Made by a program: the position numbers and the translations under genes
Part shown: positions 1-7,695 of the stretch, piece after piece
How positions within the stretch are numbered: position 1 is the first letter of the stretch
Layout: each line of letters begins with the position of its first letter
Assembly: GCA_029975475.1 (NCBI GenBank)
Contig: JARKPB010000008.1
Location: forward strand, 1 to 64,000
Length of the DNA: 64,000 nt
Reading direction: 5' to 3'
From: Anaerolineaceae bacterium
GTDB lineage: Bacteria > Chloroflexota > Anaerolineae > Anaerolineales > Anaerolineaceae
The notes under the pieces: generated by a model
The model's input: only the letters and a program-made list of their open reading frames with translations
What the model was told of the DNA's origin: nothing
Databases searched by the model: none

Positions 1-5
1 ACGAG

Positions 6-34
6 AACCGTAGTCCCTGGGGCTACGGTTTTTT
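6..34 (+). terminator. Rho-independent terminator of an upstream gene
   Basis: AACCGTAG (6-13) pairs perfectly with CTACGGTT (23-30), and four more T follow. The hairpin plus T-run fits an intrinsic terminator for a gene lying left of the window. It separates that gene from the recombinase gene that follows. Confidence 0.7.
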
Positions 35-114
35 GATCCCCAAAGGGGCGCAGAGCGAGAGCCTGAGGGTCGATGGTTACGAAAAATCACTTTTGCCGTA
101 GGCCTGCTTCGCGA

Positions 115-154
115 GGAGGATTTTTCGATGAACCTGAATCCCTCTGGCCTGTGA
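115..154 (+). promoter_or_regulatory. Strong RBS and short reading frame ending in an in-frame TGA before the recombinase
   Basis: GGAGGA at 115-120 lies 7 bases before an ATG at 128. That ATG opens eight codons (MNLNPSGL) that end in TGA at 152-154, and the next codon in the same frame is TTG 155, where the recombinase frame continues. The best translation signal therefore belongs to a frame interrupted by one stop. The stop may be a nonsense mutation, a leader stop with re-initiation at TTG 155, or a read-through site. Confidence 0.65.
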
Positions 155-1141
155 TTGTCTCTTTGTATTGACGGCTTCGTCAAATACAAAACCGCCGAAG
201 GCTTAAGCCAACGGACGGTCGATTCGTATGAGTGGGTGCTGCGTAAGTGGATGGACAAGATAGGCGACCAGCCGGTCGGTAAGATCACTTCTGCCGACGT
301 GCTCGATTACATGACCTATCTGCGTACCGAGTATGTTCCCCACACCTTCGCCAAACCGAATCCTGCGCATGATGCGCCAACACGCAAACTCTCCCCCAAG
401 ACACTGCGAAACCACTGGATCACTTTCAAAGCTTTCTTCGGTTGGGCGGTTGCAGAGTTCAAAATCAAGAACCCCATGGAAGGCATCCCGGGACCACGTT
501 ATAAAGAAGCACCGGTAGCCGCATTTACTCAGGAAGATCTTGCTGCACTGCTCAAAGCCTGTACCTACTCCCGTGAGTACAATCCAATCAATCGCCATAA
601 TTTTGTTACCCGGCGACCATCCGCTAAACGAGATGAAGCCATGATCCTGTTCATGTTGGATACTGGTTTGCGCGCTTCCGAACTTTGCAGTTTGAAAATC
701 GGCGAACTGGATTTGCGAACCGGTAAAGTTGTTATCAAGCATGGGGACGAAGGTGGGGCAAAAGGCGGCAAAGGGCGCACGGTGTTCATTGGAAAGAGCA
801 CCCGCCGGGCTGTATGGCGCTATCTGGCTGACCGCGAAGATCGCGATGACCCAGAATCGCCAGTATTTGTCAACCGTGGCAATCATCCGTTTAACTCCAA
901 TAGCCTGCGTCATCTGATCGTGCGCCTGGCTGATAAAGCGGGTGTCAAAGGGGCTCATCCACATAAATTCCGGCATACTTTTGCAATCACTTACCTCCGT
1001 TCAGGTGGGGACGTCTTTACCCTGCAAGCCCTGTTAGGCCATAGCTCGCTGGACATGGTACGACATTATGCTCAGATCGCTGAGATGGATATCGAGCGCG
1101 TTCACCGAAAAGCCAGCCCAGTAGATAACTTGAGGTTCTAA
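155..1141 (+). CDS. Tyrosine recombinase/phage-type integrase (XerC/D-like)
   Basis: This 328-residue protein is a site-specific tyrosine recombinase that would cut and rejoin DNA at attachment sites through a 3'-phosphotyrosine intermediate. An N-terminal SAM-like core-binding domain covers about residues 1-110. The catalytic domain shows Arg173 (TGLRASELC), Lys206 (GGKGRT), His270/Arg273 (HPHKFRH), His296 (LLGHSS) and Tyr305 (RHYAQI), so the active site is complete. The TTG start at 155 is forced by a TGA just upstream. The natural start is probably ATG 128, which has a good ribosome site, giving an N-terminus eight codons longer if the stop is read through. It sits at the edge of an accessory region and probably mobilised it or maintains it. 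Confidence 0.9.
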   Translation: MSLCIDGFVKYKTAEGLSQRTVDSYEWVLRKWMDKIGDQPVGKITSADVLDYMTYLRTEYVPHTFAKPNPAHDAPTRKLSPKTLRNHWITFKAFFGWAVAEFKIKNPMEGIPGPRYKEAPVAAFTQEDLAALLKACTYSREYNPINRHNFVTRRPSAKRDEAMILFMLDTGLRASELCSLKIGELDLRTGKVVIKHGDEGGAKGGKGRTVFIGKSTRRAVWRYLADREDRDDPESPVFVNRGNHPFNSNSLRHLIVRLADKAGVKGAHPHKFRHTFAITYLRSGGDVFTLQALLGHSSLDMVRHYAQIAEMDIERVHRKASPVDNLRF

Positions 1142-1212
1142 AAACGATCATTTTCTCTTTACGCCAGAGCTGGAGGAAGGGATTCAATAAAACCTTCCTC
1201 CAGCCATTCAGG

Positions 1213-1422
1213 CTATTTACGTTTTTGGGCCTGGCAGGGAAGCTTGCATGTTGGGCGGAGCGACGGCGAATCGCAGCATTGCTTGCGCACCAGAATGATT
1301 GAACCATTTGCCATGATTTCATAATCCAGGCAGTCACCAGGTTGTAAATCCAACAGGTTACGAACCTTTTTGGGGATTGTGATGGCGTTGGTCGCGGTAA
1401 TGATAATCGGTCGTTTTTTCAA
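1213..1422 (-). CDS. AbrB/MazE-type SpoVT-fold DNA-binding protein
   Basis: This 69-residue protein has a swapped-hairpin AbrB domain at about residues 5-48, with the typical TIPKKVRNLLDLQPGD stretch. Such proteins are small transcription regulators or antitoxins. I chose TTG at 1422 because AGGAGGTG lies directly upstream. The longer reading from TTG 1470 adds 16 unrelated residues. The start overlaps the stop of the upstream gene (TTGA), so translation is probably coupled. The tail carries several cysteines (QCCDSP, TCKLPC) and no second domain. No toxin gene is adjacent, so an antitoxin role is not supported here. Confidence 0.75.
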   Translation of the reverse strand: MKKRPIIITATNAITIPKKVRNLLDLQPGDCLDYEIMANGSIILVRKQCCDSPSLRPTCKLPCQAQKRK

Positions 1423-1775
1423 ATAATCACCTCCTTTCCTTCCGAGATTGCTGAAATTTTCATAATCCAAATCAGCCGGATATTCTGAAACTCAACCGGG
1501 AACATGGCTTTCACCCACAAGAGGAAACGCTGGTTGGTATTCAAGATTTCCTGTAATTCTGCTTGATCCAATCCTTTCTCGACTTTCTGAAAAAGGAAAT
1601 CAGGGAGACTGGTGTTGATAGTCGGCACTGATCCAAATGGTTGTGAGCCAGCCCAGAGAAGCAGCTCTTTAAGATGCTCGAAATCAGTAGAAATCTGAAG
1701 CGATGAACGCCCATGAACATCTCGTGAAAATTTCAGGAACAACTTAACCTTGAGATAGTTCTGCCGATCCAGCAT
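1419..1775 (-). CDS. Hypothetical protein of the mobile-element block
   Basis: I do not recognise this 118-residue protein. It is mostly helical in appearance, rich in Leu and Phe, with no signal peptide and no clear motif. It overlaps the 3' end of the upstream HTH/zinc-ribbon gene and touches the AbrB gene downstream, so the three form a coupled operon. ATG 1775 follows GGGATTTGGA; a TTG at 1796 would add seven residues. Its position suggests a role in regulation or maintenance of the element, which is inference only. Confidence 0.55.
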   Translation of the reverse strand: MLDRQNYLKVKLFLKFSRDVHGRSSLQISTDFEHLKELLLWAGSQPFGSVPTINTSLPDFLFQKVEKGLDQAELQEILNTNQRFLLWVKAMFPVEFQNIRLIWIMKISAISEGKEVII

Positions 1776-2178
1776 TCCAAATCCCGCGATTAACAATCCC
1801 GCCGCAGATGGGACATATGCCTTTCAGATGGCTCAGGTGGCCTTTGACAGGGTGAATTTCCCCATTTTGGATTTTGACGATGGTATTGCAGCGCATGCAA
1901 AAACCTTCCCCTGCTTGAAGCGGATGGGTTGGTTTCTTTCTGGCGTTCCGTTGACTGTCAACCCAGGCGGCAAATTCCTTGCCGTCGATCCAGATGTGAT
2001 TGGATTCATCCCGATTGTGTGGCGCGCCATGATTGAGCCAATCCCGCAAGGTGGTTTCAGGAATGTCCAGGTCTTCAGCGATTTCCCGCGGCGTGTAAAG
2101 CATGGGCAGCAAACCGGGCGCTTTGATCAAAACATTTCTGGAAATCCGGCAGTTTGAAGTATTTTGGTTTTCTGACAT
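1744..2178 (-). CDS. HTH and zinc-ribbon DNA-binding protein
   Basis: In this 144-residue protein, residues 28-50 (YTPREIAEDLDIPETTLRDW) read as a helix-turn-helix of the MerR/excisionase or terminase-small-subunit kind, and the following HIWIDGKEF segment looks like the wing. Cys94, Cys97, Cys122 and Cys125 (CMRC and CPIC) form a four-cysteine zinc ribbon. AAGGAG four bases before ATG 2178 supports the start. It lies between the replication ATPase gene and two small regulator genes. A role in origin binding or element control is plausible but not shown. Confidence 0.7.
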   Translation of the reverse strand: MSENQNTSNCRISRNVLIKAPGLLPMLYTPREIAEDLDIPETTLRDWLNHGAPHNRDESNHIWIDGKEFAAWVDSQRNARKKPTHPLQAGEGFCMRCNTIVKIQNGEIHPVKGHLSHLKGICPICGGIVNRGIWNAGSAELSQG

Positions 2179-2218
2179 TCTTCTCCTTTGTTATTTGTGA
2201 ACTTTGCAACGAACGAAC

Positions 2219-2266
2219 ATACGCCAGCCAAGCCAACCTCTTAAGGGAATGGCAAGGCTGGCGTAT
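2219..2266. repeat. 11-bp inverted repeat enclosing the helicase stop codon
   Basis: ATACGCCAGCC (2219-2229) and GGCTGGCGTAT (2256-2266) are perfect inverted copies separated by 26 bases. The stop codon of the minus-strand helicase gene (2241-2243) lies in the loop. No T-run follows, so a simple intrinsic terminator is unlikely. A processing or attenuation stem-loop between two operon genes fits better. Confidence 0.6.
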
Positions 2267-3701
2267 CCTCTTCCCATTGAGAGGTGTTGAAAGATCCTCG
2301 TTTTGTAACTCTGATTCGCGGATCATTATTGAGTTTTGAAAATACCCGGTCGATCGTCCTGGCACTGCTGTTGATTTGAAGCGCCGAGATGAGCTCGTTC
2401 TTCTTGAATTCCTGCGCCGGTACGCTTTGCAGATATTCCAGAATATCCGCAAAGATCAGTTCCGCCTGACCAGGAACGCGTACCTGTTCAGAAGCATTTG
2501 TTTCAGAAAATCGAAGTGCGATGCTCTCTTCGGTCGATTCAATTTGAAACTGCAACTGTGCGGGTGGCAGGGATTCACGCACCTTTTGTGGAATGATCGT
2601 TCGCGTCGAGTGGGTTGAATGTTGGTTTTCGTGCGCAACCACGATGGCGGTATCGACAGATCCTAAAATATCGGAGGAGCCCCGGACACGATAGGAAAGA
2701 TCGGTGTTCCCACCCTTATTGAGGTGATGAATCAGAATAAAGGTCGTTCCGGACTGGTTGGCTATTTCTCGCAGGGTGTTCATCATCGGTGAAATTTCTG
2801 CGACCGAATTTTCATCTGCGCCAGGCATAAACTTGGCCATGACATCAAAAATGACGACAGAGGCATCCAACCGGTGAATGCGTTGACGCAATGCCAGCAC
2901 CTCGGAAGTAACTTTCAGGTTAAGCGGAGAAAAGTCGAAAATTAAGTTCGCTGGCGGTTGAATTCCCCGCGCATGGCACAGTTTGAGAACGCGTGAGCGC
3001 ATACCCCGATAGCTGCCATCCAGGAAGTGATACAGCACTTTGCCCTGGGTTACCGGCCGGTTATCCCATGCCAGACCCGAAGAAGCCATACCAATCGCCA
3101 GGTCCAGAGCGAGAAAACTCTTTCCGGCTGCCGGCATTCCGGCAATCAAGTTGATTCCACCGGCCATAATCCAATCTTTGAGAATCCAGGTCAATTCGCC
3201 CATCTCCGACAAACACAATTTGTCTGCGGTCATAACCATTCGCTCCGTGACTCCCGACAAGTCGGATGATCTGACAAAGAATTCTTCCATTTGCTGCAGA
3301 GCTTCAGAAAGCGGTTTATCTTGAATAGCATTTTGCGCAAGGTTTGTAGCGACCTCCAATGCTTTTCGCTTAAATGCTTTTTCACGCACGATCTTCGCGT
3401 AAGACTCGGCATGCATTGACGTTGGAGTCACATTGAGTAAGCCCATGATATATGCTGGCCCACCAAATTCCTTGAGACGCCCACTGGATTTCAAAGCATC
3501 ACACAGGGTGACAAAATCAATCTGTAACCCAGATTCCGTCAGATGACACATTGCTTCCCAAATCCAGCGGTGTGAGATGCGGTAAAAATATTCCGCTTTG
3601 ACGATGGTGACCAAATCTACAAATAGATAAGGTGCAATCATGATCGAACCGAGTAAGGCTTGTTCGGCATCAATATCTCTGGGCGGAATGGGATCGGACA
3701 T
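2241..3701 (-). CDS. DnaB-like N-domain fused to a RepA/RecA-like replicative ATPase
   Basis: This 486-residue protein starts with a DnaB-type N-terminal helical domain (about residues 5-110; DIDAEQALLGSI is typical). A RecA-fold ATPase of the RepA/AAA_25 kind follows, with Walker A GMPAAGKS at 188-195 and Walker B VVIFD at 282-286. The C-terminal part after about 405 looks like a winged helix (AQEFKKNELISALQI). Proteins of this type act as replicative helicases or helicase loaders on plasmids and integrative elements. ATG 3701 has GGAG six bases upstream; TTG 3713 would add four residues. Neighbouring small DNA-binding genes and the recombinase fit a mobile element. Confidence 0.8.
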   Translation of the reverse strand: MSDPIPPRDIDAEQALLGSIMIAPYLFVDLVTIVKAEYFYRISHRWIWEAMCHLTESGLQIDFVTLCDALKSSGRLKEFGGPAYIMGLLNVTPTSMHAESYAKIVREKAFKRKALEVATNLAQNAIQDKPLSEALQQMEEFFVRSSDLSGVTERMVMTADKLCLSEMGELTWILKDWIMAGGINLIAGMPAAGKSFLALDLAIGMASSGLAWDNRPVTQGKVLYHFLDGSYRGMRSRVLKLCHARGIQPPANLIFDFSPLNLKVTSEVLALRQRIHRLDASVVIFDVMAKFMPGADENSVAEISPMMNTLREIANQSGTTFILIHHLNKGGNTDLSYRVRGSSDILGSVDTAIVVAHENQHSTHSTRTIIPQKVRESLPPAQLQFQIESTEESIALRFSETNASEQVRVPGQAELIFADILEYLQSVPAQEFKKNELISALQINSSARTIDRVFSKLNNDPRIRVTKRGSFNTSQWEEDTPALPFP

Positions 3702-3775
3702 CAAAGGCTCCAAATGGTTTGATATTTACTCCTAACAACAACACAAAGGTCATCTGAGAAAACGAAAAGCGACCG

Positions 3776-3799
3776 GCATAACAAATGGCTTTGTTATGC
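3776..3799. repeat. Perfect 10-bp hairpin upstream of the helicase gene
   Basis: GCATAACAAA (3776-3785) and TTTGTTATGC (3790-3799) form a perfect stem with a TGGC loop. It sits about 75-98 bases before the ATG of the minus-strand helicase gene. No T-run follows. It could be an operator, part of a replication origin, or an RNA hairpin in the helicase leader. Confidence 0.55.
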
Positions 3800-4289
3800 G
3801 GCCGCTCCTACGATTTGATTGATGTCCAAGGAGATCAGCGACCCGAAACGATACCATTTTTATTCTACAAATAAATCAGGCATGATCCAAGGTGGTCAGG
3901 TCAATTTTTGTGTTCAGCGATTTGGACAGGCCGGAACTGACAACCATATGCGGCAGGTTTACCCAGCATCGTCCAGGACAATCGCTCAACCGTTTTCCAC
4001 CAGATATCCGGGATTTTATACCAGGCTGCGCTTGAAGGACGTAAGGTTCACCGGCTCGCGAAGATGCGAAAGCGGACCTGCAAAGATTTCACCCAGCAAA
4101 CCTGGTTGTTTACTATTTCGCGTAAAGAGGTGAGAAATGATCGGGTTGCCTCAACCTCTTCTCTTCGGCCAGTTTGAAGAACTATAAGTAAGTGATCTAC
4201 TCAATGTAACCACCGTAATTGATGCTATCGTGTTTGAGGAGTATGTTGCAAAAGCCCCAGATTTTTTGTACGACGTCCATGAATTATTC
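3800..4289. other. Gap of about 490 bases with no convincing gene
   Basis: This stretch lies between the helicase promoter side and the kinase stop. A plus-strand frame at 3819-4133 is open but shows no family features or ribosome site. A second plus frame from about 3940 to 4182, without a start codon, reads more like protein (KVHRLAKMRKR, TWLFTISRKEV). It may be the 3' remnant of a broken gene. No repeats or RNA genes were seen. Confidence 0.35.
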
Positions 4290-5774
4290 CTAATCTATTG
4301 GCAGGTGAGAAGGGAATCTTAGTTGACCATTTACCGCTTTGGCCAATAATTCAGCCCAGCGGTCACAAAAAACCTCAGTATATTCATCGTCAATCAGCTT
4401 AGGTTTCGATCCAAACTGAACATGAGCCATGCCAGGAGATGCTGCAAGGTCAGCATTAGAAATATTCTCTTCAGCGTACGGTTCATACCCCGGATGCGAA
4501 CGCATGAGCGGACTGGTCATATAGCTGACTTCCCACCAGCGGTATTCTTGTCCCTTTCCAAGGTTCGTATACCATAAATTGGCGCTCCAAATATAGGGTT
4601 CTCTCGTTTTTTGCGATACCCTGGCAATGACACCCGTTAGTACATCCCATCCACTCCTCTGAAATCCATCTGTAGGGATGGTGGAAAATCGAACAAAATC
4701 GAAAGATAGTTCTGCATCACCCAAAACAATTGAGCGATTAGGGAAAGGAGCATAACTGCTAAAGGTTTTGGCAGATGTTGAAACAATTGCGTTAGGTGCG
4801 TGATCTTGAATACGTTGAAAGAGGGTATCCACGATCTGCAATAATATTTCTTGCGCTTCACGTGCGATCGTTTTTCTCCGCTCTTCTACACTTTTCGCCG
4901 AGAGTTCGCGTGCTTCTTCCTTACTCGAATTCTCAGCGATTTTTGCGGCGGCTAAAGATAGAGCCTGCAAACCACCTGATGGGTTGTGATCTCCCGAAAC
5001 AATTATCTGCTCTAATTGATTTTTAACCCTTCCCAAAGAAGGCCTAGTTATTGGATTTTTTCGTAACATCATTCCCACCAGTGTTTGAAGGCGAGAATTG
5101 GTTATTTTGGAAATAGGTGGCTGTTGATAAAGATGTTGCTCTTTCAATTCCTCTGGTGTTCCTAAGAACGGTGGTGTTCCAATCAGGAGAGTAAATGCAA
5201 TACATCCCAAGGCATAAATATCGACGGCGTTGGTTGGATGCTCTAAATTCCACTGTTCGGGCGCAGCATAAGAAGGTGTAAGGCATTCACGTAACGTCTG
5301 AAGAGAGGTAGATTCTTCGATAAACTTTGCGATACCGAAATCTGCAATTTTCCAAACACCAGAATGGAAAAGAACATTCCCTGGTTTTAAATCGCGATGA
5401 ACAAGACTTGGGACTTCCAACAGCCCATTGACAATTTGCAACAAAATAGAAACCGCTTCATGATCTTCGAATTTTGGCTTTACCTTGATTTCATCTTGAA
5501 GACTTTTTTGTGCCTTTGCCATCACAAGATAATTCTTTCCAGATTCTGTATCCTGGCCAGCATCATATATCGGAATTACATATTGATATTCCCTATTTAA
5601 TAGTTCGTCGGCTATGCGGATCTCACGCTGTGCTTCCTGAGTGATTTCTTTGACAGCTACCTCACCTAGTTTTTCTGAGTAACCAGCGAAAACAACCCCA
5701 AAGCCTCCTCGCGGTCCAAGCTTTGTGTTTGAATCATATTGCCATATGCCGTTGGGTAAATAAATTGTATTCAT
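4290..5774 (-). CDS. Hanks-type Ser/Thr protein kinase with unknown C-terminal domain
   Basis: This 494-residue protein has an intact kinase domain at about residues 10-260: glycine loop GPRGGFG (20-26), ATP-binding Lys42, catalytic HRDLKPGN (126-133), metal-binding DFG (145-147) and APE (171-173). A charged, probably coiled linker (about 275-320) leads to a C-terminal domain of about 170 residues that I do not recognise (WDVLTGVIARV, WSANLWYTNLG). There is no membrane segment or PASTA repeat, so it is cytoplasmic, unlike PknB-type growth kinases. ATG 5774 has GAGG ten bases upstream. It is 25 bases downstream of a two-HTH gene and probably co-transcribed with it. Location in accessory DNA suggests a stress or phage-response role, which is inference. 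Confidence 0.85.
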   Translation of the reverse strand: MNTIYLPNGIWQYDSNTKLGPRGGFGVVFAGYSEKLGEVAVKEITQEAQREIRIADELLNREYQYVIPIYDAGQDTESGKNYLVMAKAQKSLQDEIKVKPKFEDHEAVSILLQIVNGLLEVPSLVHRDLKPGNVLFHSGVWKIADFGIAKFIEESTSLQTLRECLTPSYAAPEQWNLEHPTNAVDIYALGCIAFTLLIGTPPFLGTPEELKEQHLYQQPPISKITNSRLQTLVGMMLRKNPITRPSLGRVKNQLEQIIVSGDHNPSGGLQALSLAAAKIAENSSKEEARELSAKSVEERRKTIAREAQEILLQIVDTLFQRIQDHAPNAIVSTSAKTFSSYAPFPNRSIVLGDAELSFDFVRFSTIPTDGFQRSGWDVLTGVIARVSQKTREPYIWSANLWYTNLGKGQEYRWWEVSYMTSPLMRSHPGYEPYAEENISNADLAASPGMAHVQFGSKPKLIDDEYTEVFCDRWAELLAKAVNGQLRFPSHLPID

Positions 5775-5799
5775 AGAGATTTGCCTCAATGTTATTTGA

Positions 5800-6240
5800 C
5801 TATTCTGCTATTGCTCGATTAATTTCTGCCAGCCAGTCTTTCAACCAGCCGCCAATGTCTCGGTTTTTCCGAACACATTTTGCTACTTCAGTCTCATCCA
5901 GCAGTGTCTTTCGACCCTCTTTGCCCAATTGGTGGATCAGCCCTCGCTGCATCCAGCGCGTGAGCGTGGAGGTGTTGAGCTTGTATTTCCGGCCGGCTTC
6001 ATTGATGCTAATCGGAACGCCTTTCAAGCCGGCATTGAGCTGATATTCAGGTAAGGCTTCCTTGGGCAGCAGATGATTCACGCTGATTTGACTGATGCCG
6101 ATACTTCCATCGGTCATCACGGCTGCCTGAAGTTTTCCCTCATCTGCCAACTGATAAATGGAATCTAAATCCAACCCAAGCTGTTTGGCGGCCTGTTCGG
6201 GAGTGATGTAATATTCCAAACGGGATTGATCGAGTTTCAC
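5800..6240 (-). CDS. Small protein with two helix-turn-helix segments
   Basis: This 146-residue protein contains two MerR/excisionase-like HTH segments: residues 11-40 (ITPEQAAKQLGLDLDSIYQL) and 77-105 (SINEAGRKYKLNTSTLTRW). A C-terminal helix rich in Trp follows. The GTG start at 6240 is the first in frame. It precedes the kinase gene on the same strand, and its upstream region holds a 12-bp direct repeat. It could be the kinase module's regulator or the kinase's DNA-bound substrate. Neither is proven by sequence. Confidence 0.65.
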   Translation of the reverse strand: MKLDQSRLEYYITPEQAAKQLGLDLDSIYQLADEGKLQAAVMTDGSIGISQISVNHLLPKEALPEYQLNAGLKGVPISINEAGRKYKLNTSTLTRWMQRGLIHQLGKEGRKTLLDETEVAKCVRKNRDIGGWLKDWLAEINRAIAE

Positions 6241-6280
6241 GGACTGCTCACAGAATGCAATTTACTACAAGTTAATCATA

Positions 6281-6316
6281 CAGTGAAAGTGAAGGATCGT
6301 CCAGCACTGAAAGTGA
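6281..6316 (-). promoter_or_regulatory. 12-bp direct repeat in the promoter of the HTH-kinase operon
   Basis: CAGTGAAAGTGA (6281-6292) and CACTGAAAGTGA (6305-6316) differ at one base and start 24 bp apart, close to two helical turns. They lie 41-76 bases upstream of the GTG start of the two-HTH gene. A minus-strand TATGAT overlaps this area. The spacing suits cooperative binding by a regulator, perhaps the two-HTH protein itself. Confidence 0.5.
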
Positions 6317-6327
6317 TCCCAATTTTC

Positions 6328-6381
6328 TTTACTTGTTATCAAAATAAGCGTATAATGATAACAATAATTTCCTTATTATCA
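6328..6381 (+). promoter_or_regulatory. Promoter and operator of the Fic gene
   Basis: TTTACT (6328-6333) and TATAAT (6351-6356) are spaced by 17 bases. An imperfect palindrome starts at the -10 box and runs from TGATAAC (6356-6362) to TTATTATCA (6373-6381), in the expected transcription start region. A repressor there would block transcription. The same half-site, TTATTATCA, recurs in the palindrome at 13367-13400. Confidence 0.6.
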
Positions 6382-6397
6382 CTTGTGAGAAGATAGC

Positions 6398-7558
6398 ATG
6401 AACCCTGAAGATTTCCGGGAAAGTATAAGTGGACAATTAATCTCTATTCCCGAGGGGGGATTTGCCTATGTGCCGAATCCCCTTCCGCCAACCAACTTTA
6501 CTTGGGATTCCAGATTGGTCGAAATGCTCTCGCTTGCTGACCGCGCGTTAGGGGAATTGGCTGGTATAGGTAGATCATTGCCCAATCCACATTTGTTGGT
6601 GCGCCCTTTCCTCAGGCGTGAGGCCGTCCTTTCTTCCCGGATTGAAGGAACGCAGGCATCGCTTGCGGATGTGTTAGCCTTTGAAGCAATCCAATTGCCG
6701 CTTTTTGACGCCTCGGATGATGTGAGAGAAGTACATAATTATGTTCGCGCTTTGGAATATGGCCTCGAGCGGATGAGCAGTTTACCTGTCAGTTTACGTT
6801 TGATCCGCGAATTACACGGCATTTTACTGGATGGGGTACGTGGAGAACAGTTCCGAGCGGGTGAATTCAGACAAGGCCAGAATTTTATTGGTCCTCCGGG
6901 GAGCAGCCTTGCCACTGCCACCTATGTTCCACCCCCACCCAAAGAGATGCTGAAGGCATTGCAGCAATTGGAGTTGCACATCAATGAGTCATCCAATCTT
7001 CCTCCACTGATCCGTTTGGGCTTAATCCACTACCAATTTGAAGCCATCCACCCTTTTCCGGATGGTAATGGACGATTAGGCCGGCTGTTGGTTTCTATAC
7101 TGTTGTGCGCCTGGAATTTGCTGCCTCAGCCTTTATTATATTTGAGCGCCTTTTTTGAAACCAACCGGCCTGATTATTATGCCAATCTGCGTGGCGTTTC
7201 TGAAAAAGGGAATTGGAATTCTTGGTTGACCTTTTTCTTATCTGGTGTTTCCTCTCAATCCCTCGATGCAGCAGCGCGGGTAAAACGCATCAACGATCTG
7301 AGAGAGAATTATCGCCAGCGTTTCCAGCAAAGGCGCTCTGCAGCTCGTTTACTCCAGGTTGTGGATCTTCTTTTTGCCCGGCCACTTATTTCTGTACGCA
7401 CGGTTGAAGAGGAACTTGCTCTGCCTTATCCAACTGCTGAACGTTATATTGATGAATTGGTAAAGCAGGGGATTCTAGAGGGCACTGGCAAGGCGCGTAA
7501 TCGTATCTTTAAGGCATCCAATATTATTAACTTGTTAGAAAGTAGAGAGAGTTACTAG
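6398..7558 (+). CDS. Fic-domain protein (AMPylase/nucleotidyltransferase)
   Basis: This 386-residue protein matches the Fic_N-Fic-winged-helix layout. The catalytic motif HPFPDGNGRLGR is complete (His218, Arg226, Arg229), so transfer of AMP from ATP to target proteins is expected. An N-terminal inhibitory motif of the (S/T)xxxE(G/N) type is present (Ser79, Glu83, Gly84), making this a self-inhibited class II Fic protein. Residues about 310-380 form a winged-helix domain (RTVEEELALPYPTAERYI) that could bind its own operator. ATG 6398 lies behind GAGAAGA. It is divergent from the kinase operon. Such genes are often horizontally acquired. Confidence 0.88.
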   Translation: MNPEDFRESISGQLISIPEGGFAYVPNPLPPTNFTWDSRLVEMLSLADRALGELAGIGRSLPNPHLLVRPFLRREAVLSSRIEGTQASLADVLAFEAIQLPLFDASDDVREVHNYVRALEYGLERMSSLPVSLRLIRELHGILLDGVRGEQFRAGEFRQGQNFIGPPGSSLATATYVPPPPKEMLKALQQLELHINESSNLPPLIRLGLIHYQFEAIHPFPDGNGRLGRLLVSILLCAWNLLPQPLLYLSAFFETNRPDYYANLRGVSEKGNWNSWLTFFLSGVSSQSLDAAARVKRINDLRENYRQRFQQRRSAARLLQVVDLLFARPLISVRTVEEELALPYPTAERYIDELVKQGILEGTGKARNRIFKASNIINLLESRESY

Positions 7559-7633
7559 GGCAATGATGTTCAATCAATTTCTTTCGATTATTGACCAATA
7601 TGTTGCGATTACTTTTTACTCATTATCAGTCAT

Positions 7634-7666
7634 TGAATGCATTCATGTTTTTACTAATGCTATAAT
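7634..7666 (+). promoter_or_regulatory. Extended -10 promoter with a 12-bp palindrome at -35
   Basis: TGCTATAAT (7658-7666) is an extended -10 element and there is no good -35 box. In its place lies the perfect palindrome TGAATGCATTCA (7634-7645). The layout suggests control of the downstream restriction-modification-like pair by a dimeric regulator at the -35 position. Confidence 0.5.
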
Positions 7667-7695
7667 CGGTTTGAAGCTTCAGCCAGGAGACGATA

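Noticed and set aside
1-120. tRNA or tmRNA 3' end as an attachment site next to the recombinase
   Set aside because: The hairpin at 6-34 is a plain terminator with a T-run; no CCA end, T-loop or acceptor stem is visible.
203-976. Long minus-strand open frame opposite the recombinase
   Set aside because: It lies entirely within the recombinase gene, has no family features or ribosome site, and reads as a composition shadow.
3819-4133. 104-codon plus-strand frame in the gap before the kinase gene
   Set aside because: No ribosome site, odd composition, no recognisable motif; described only as part of the gap.
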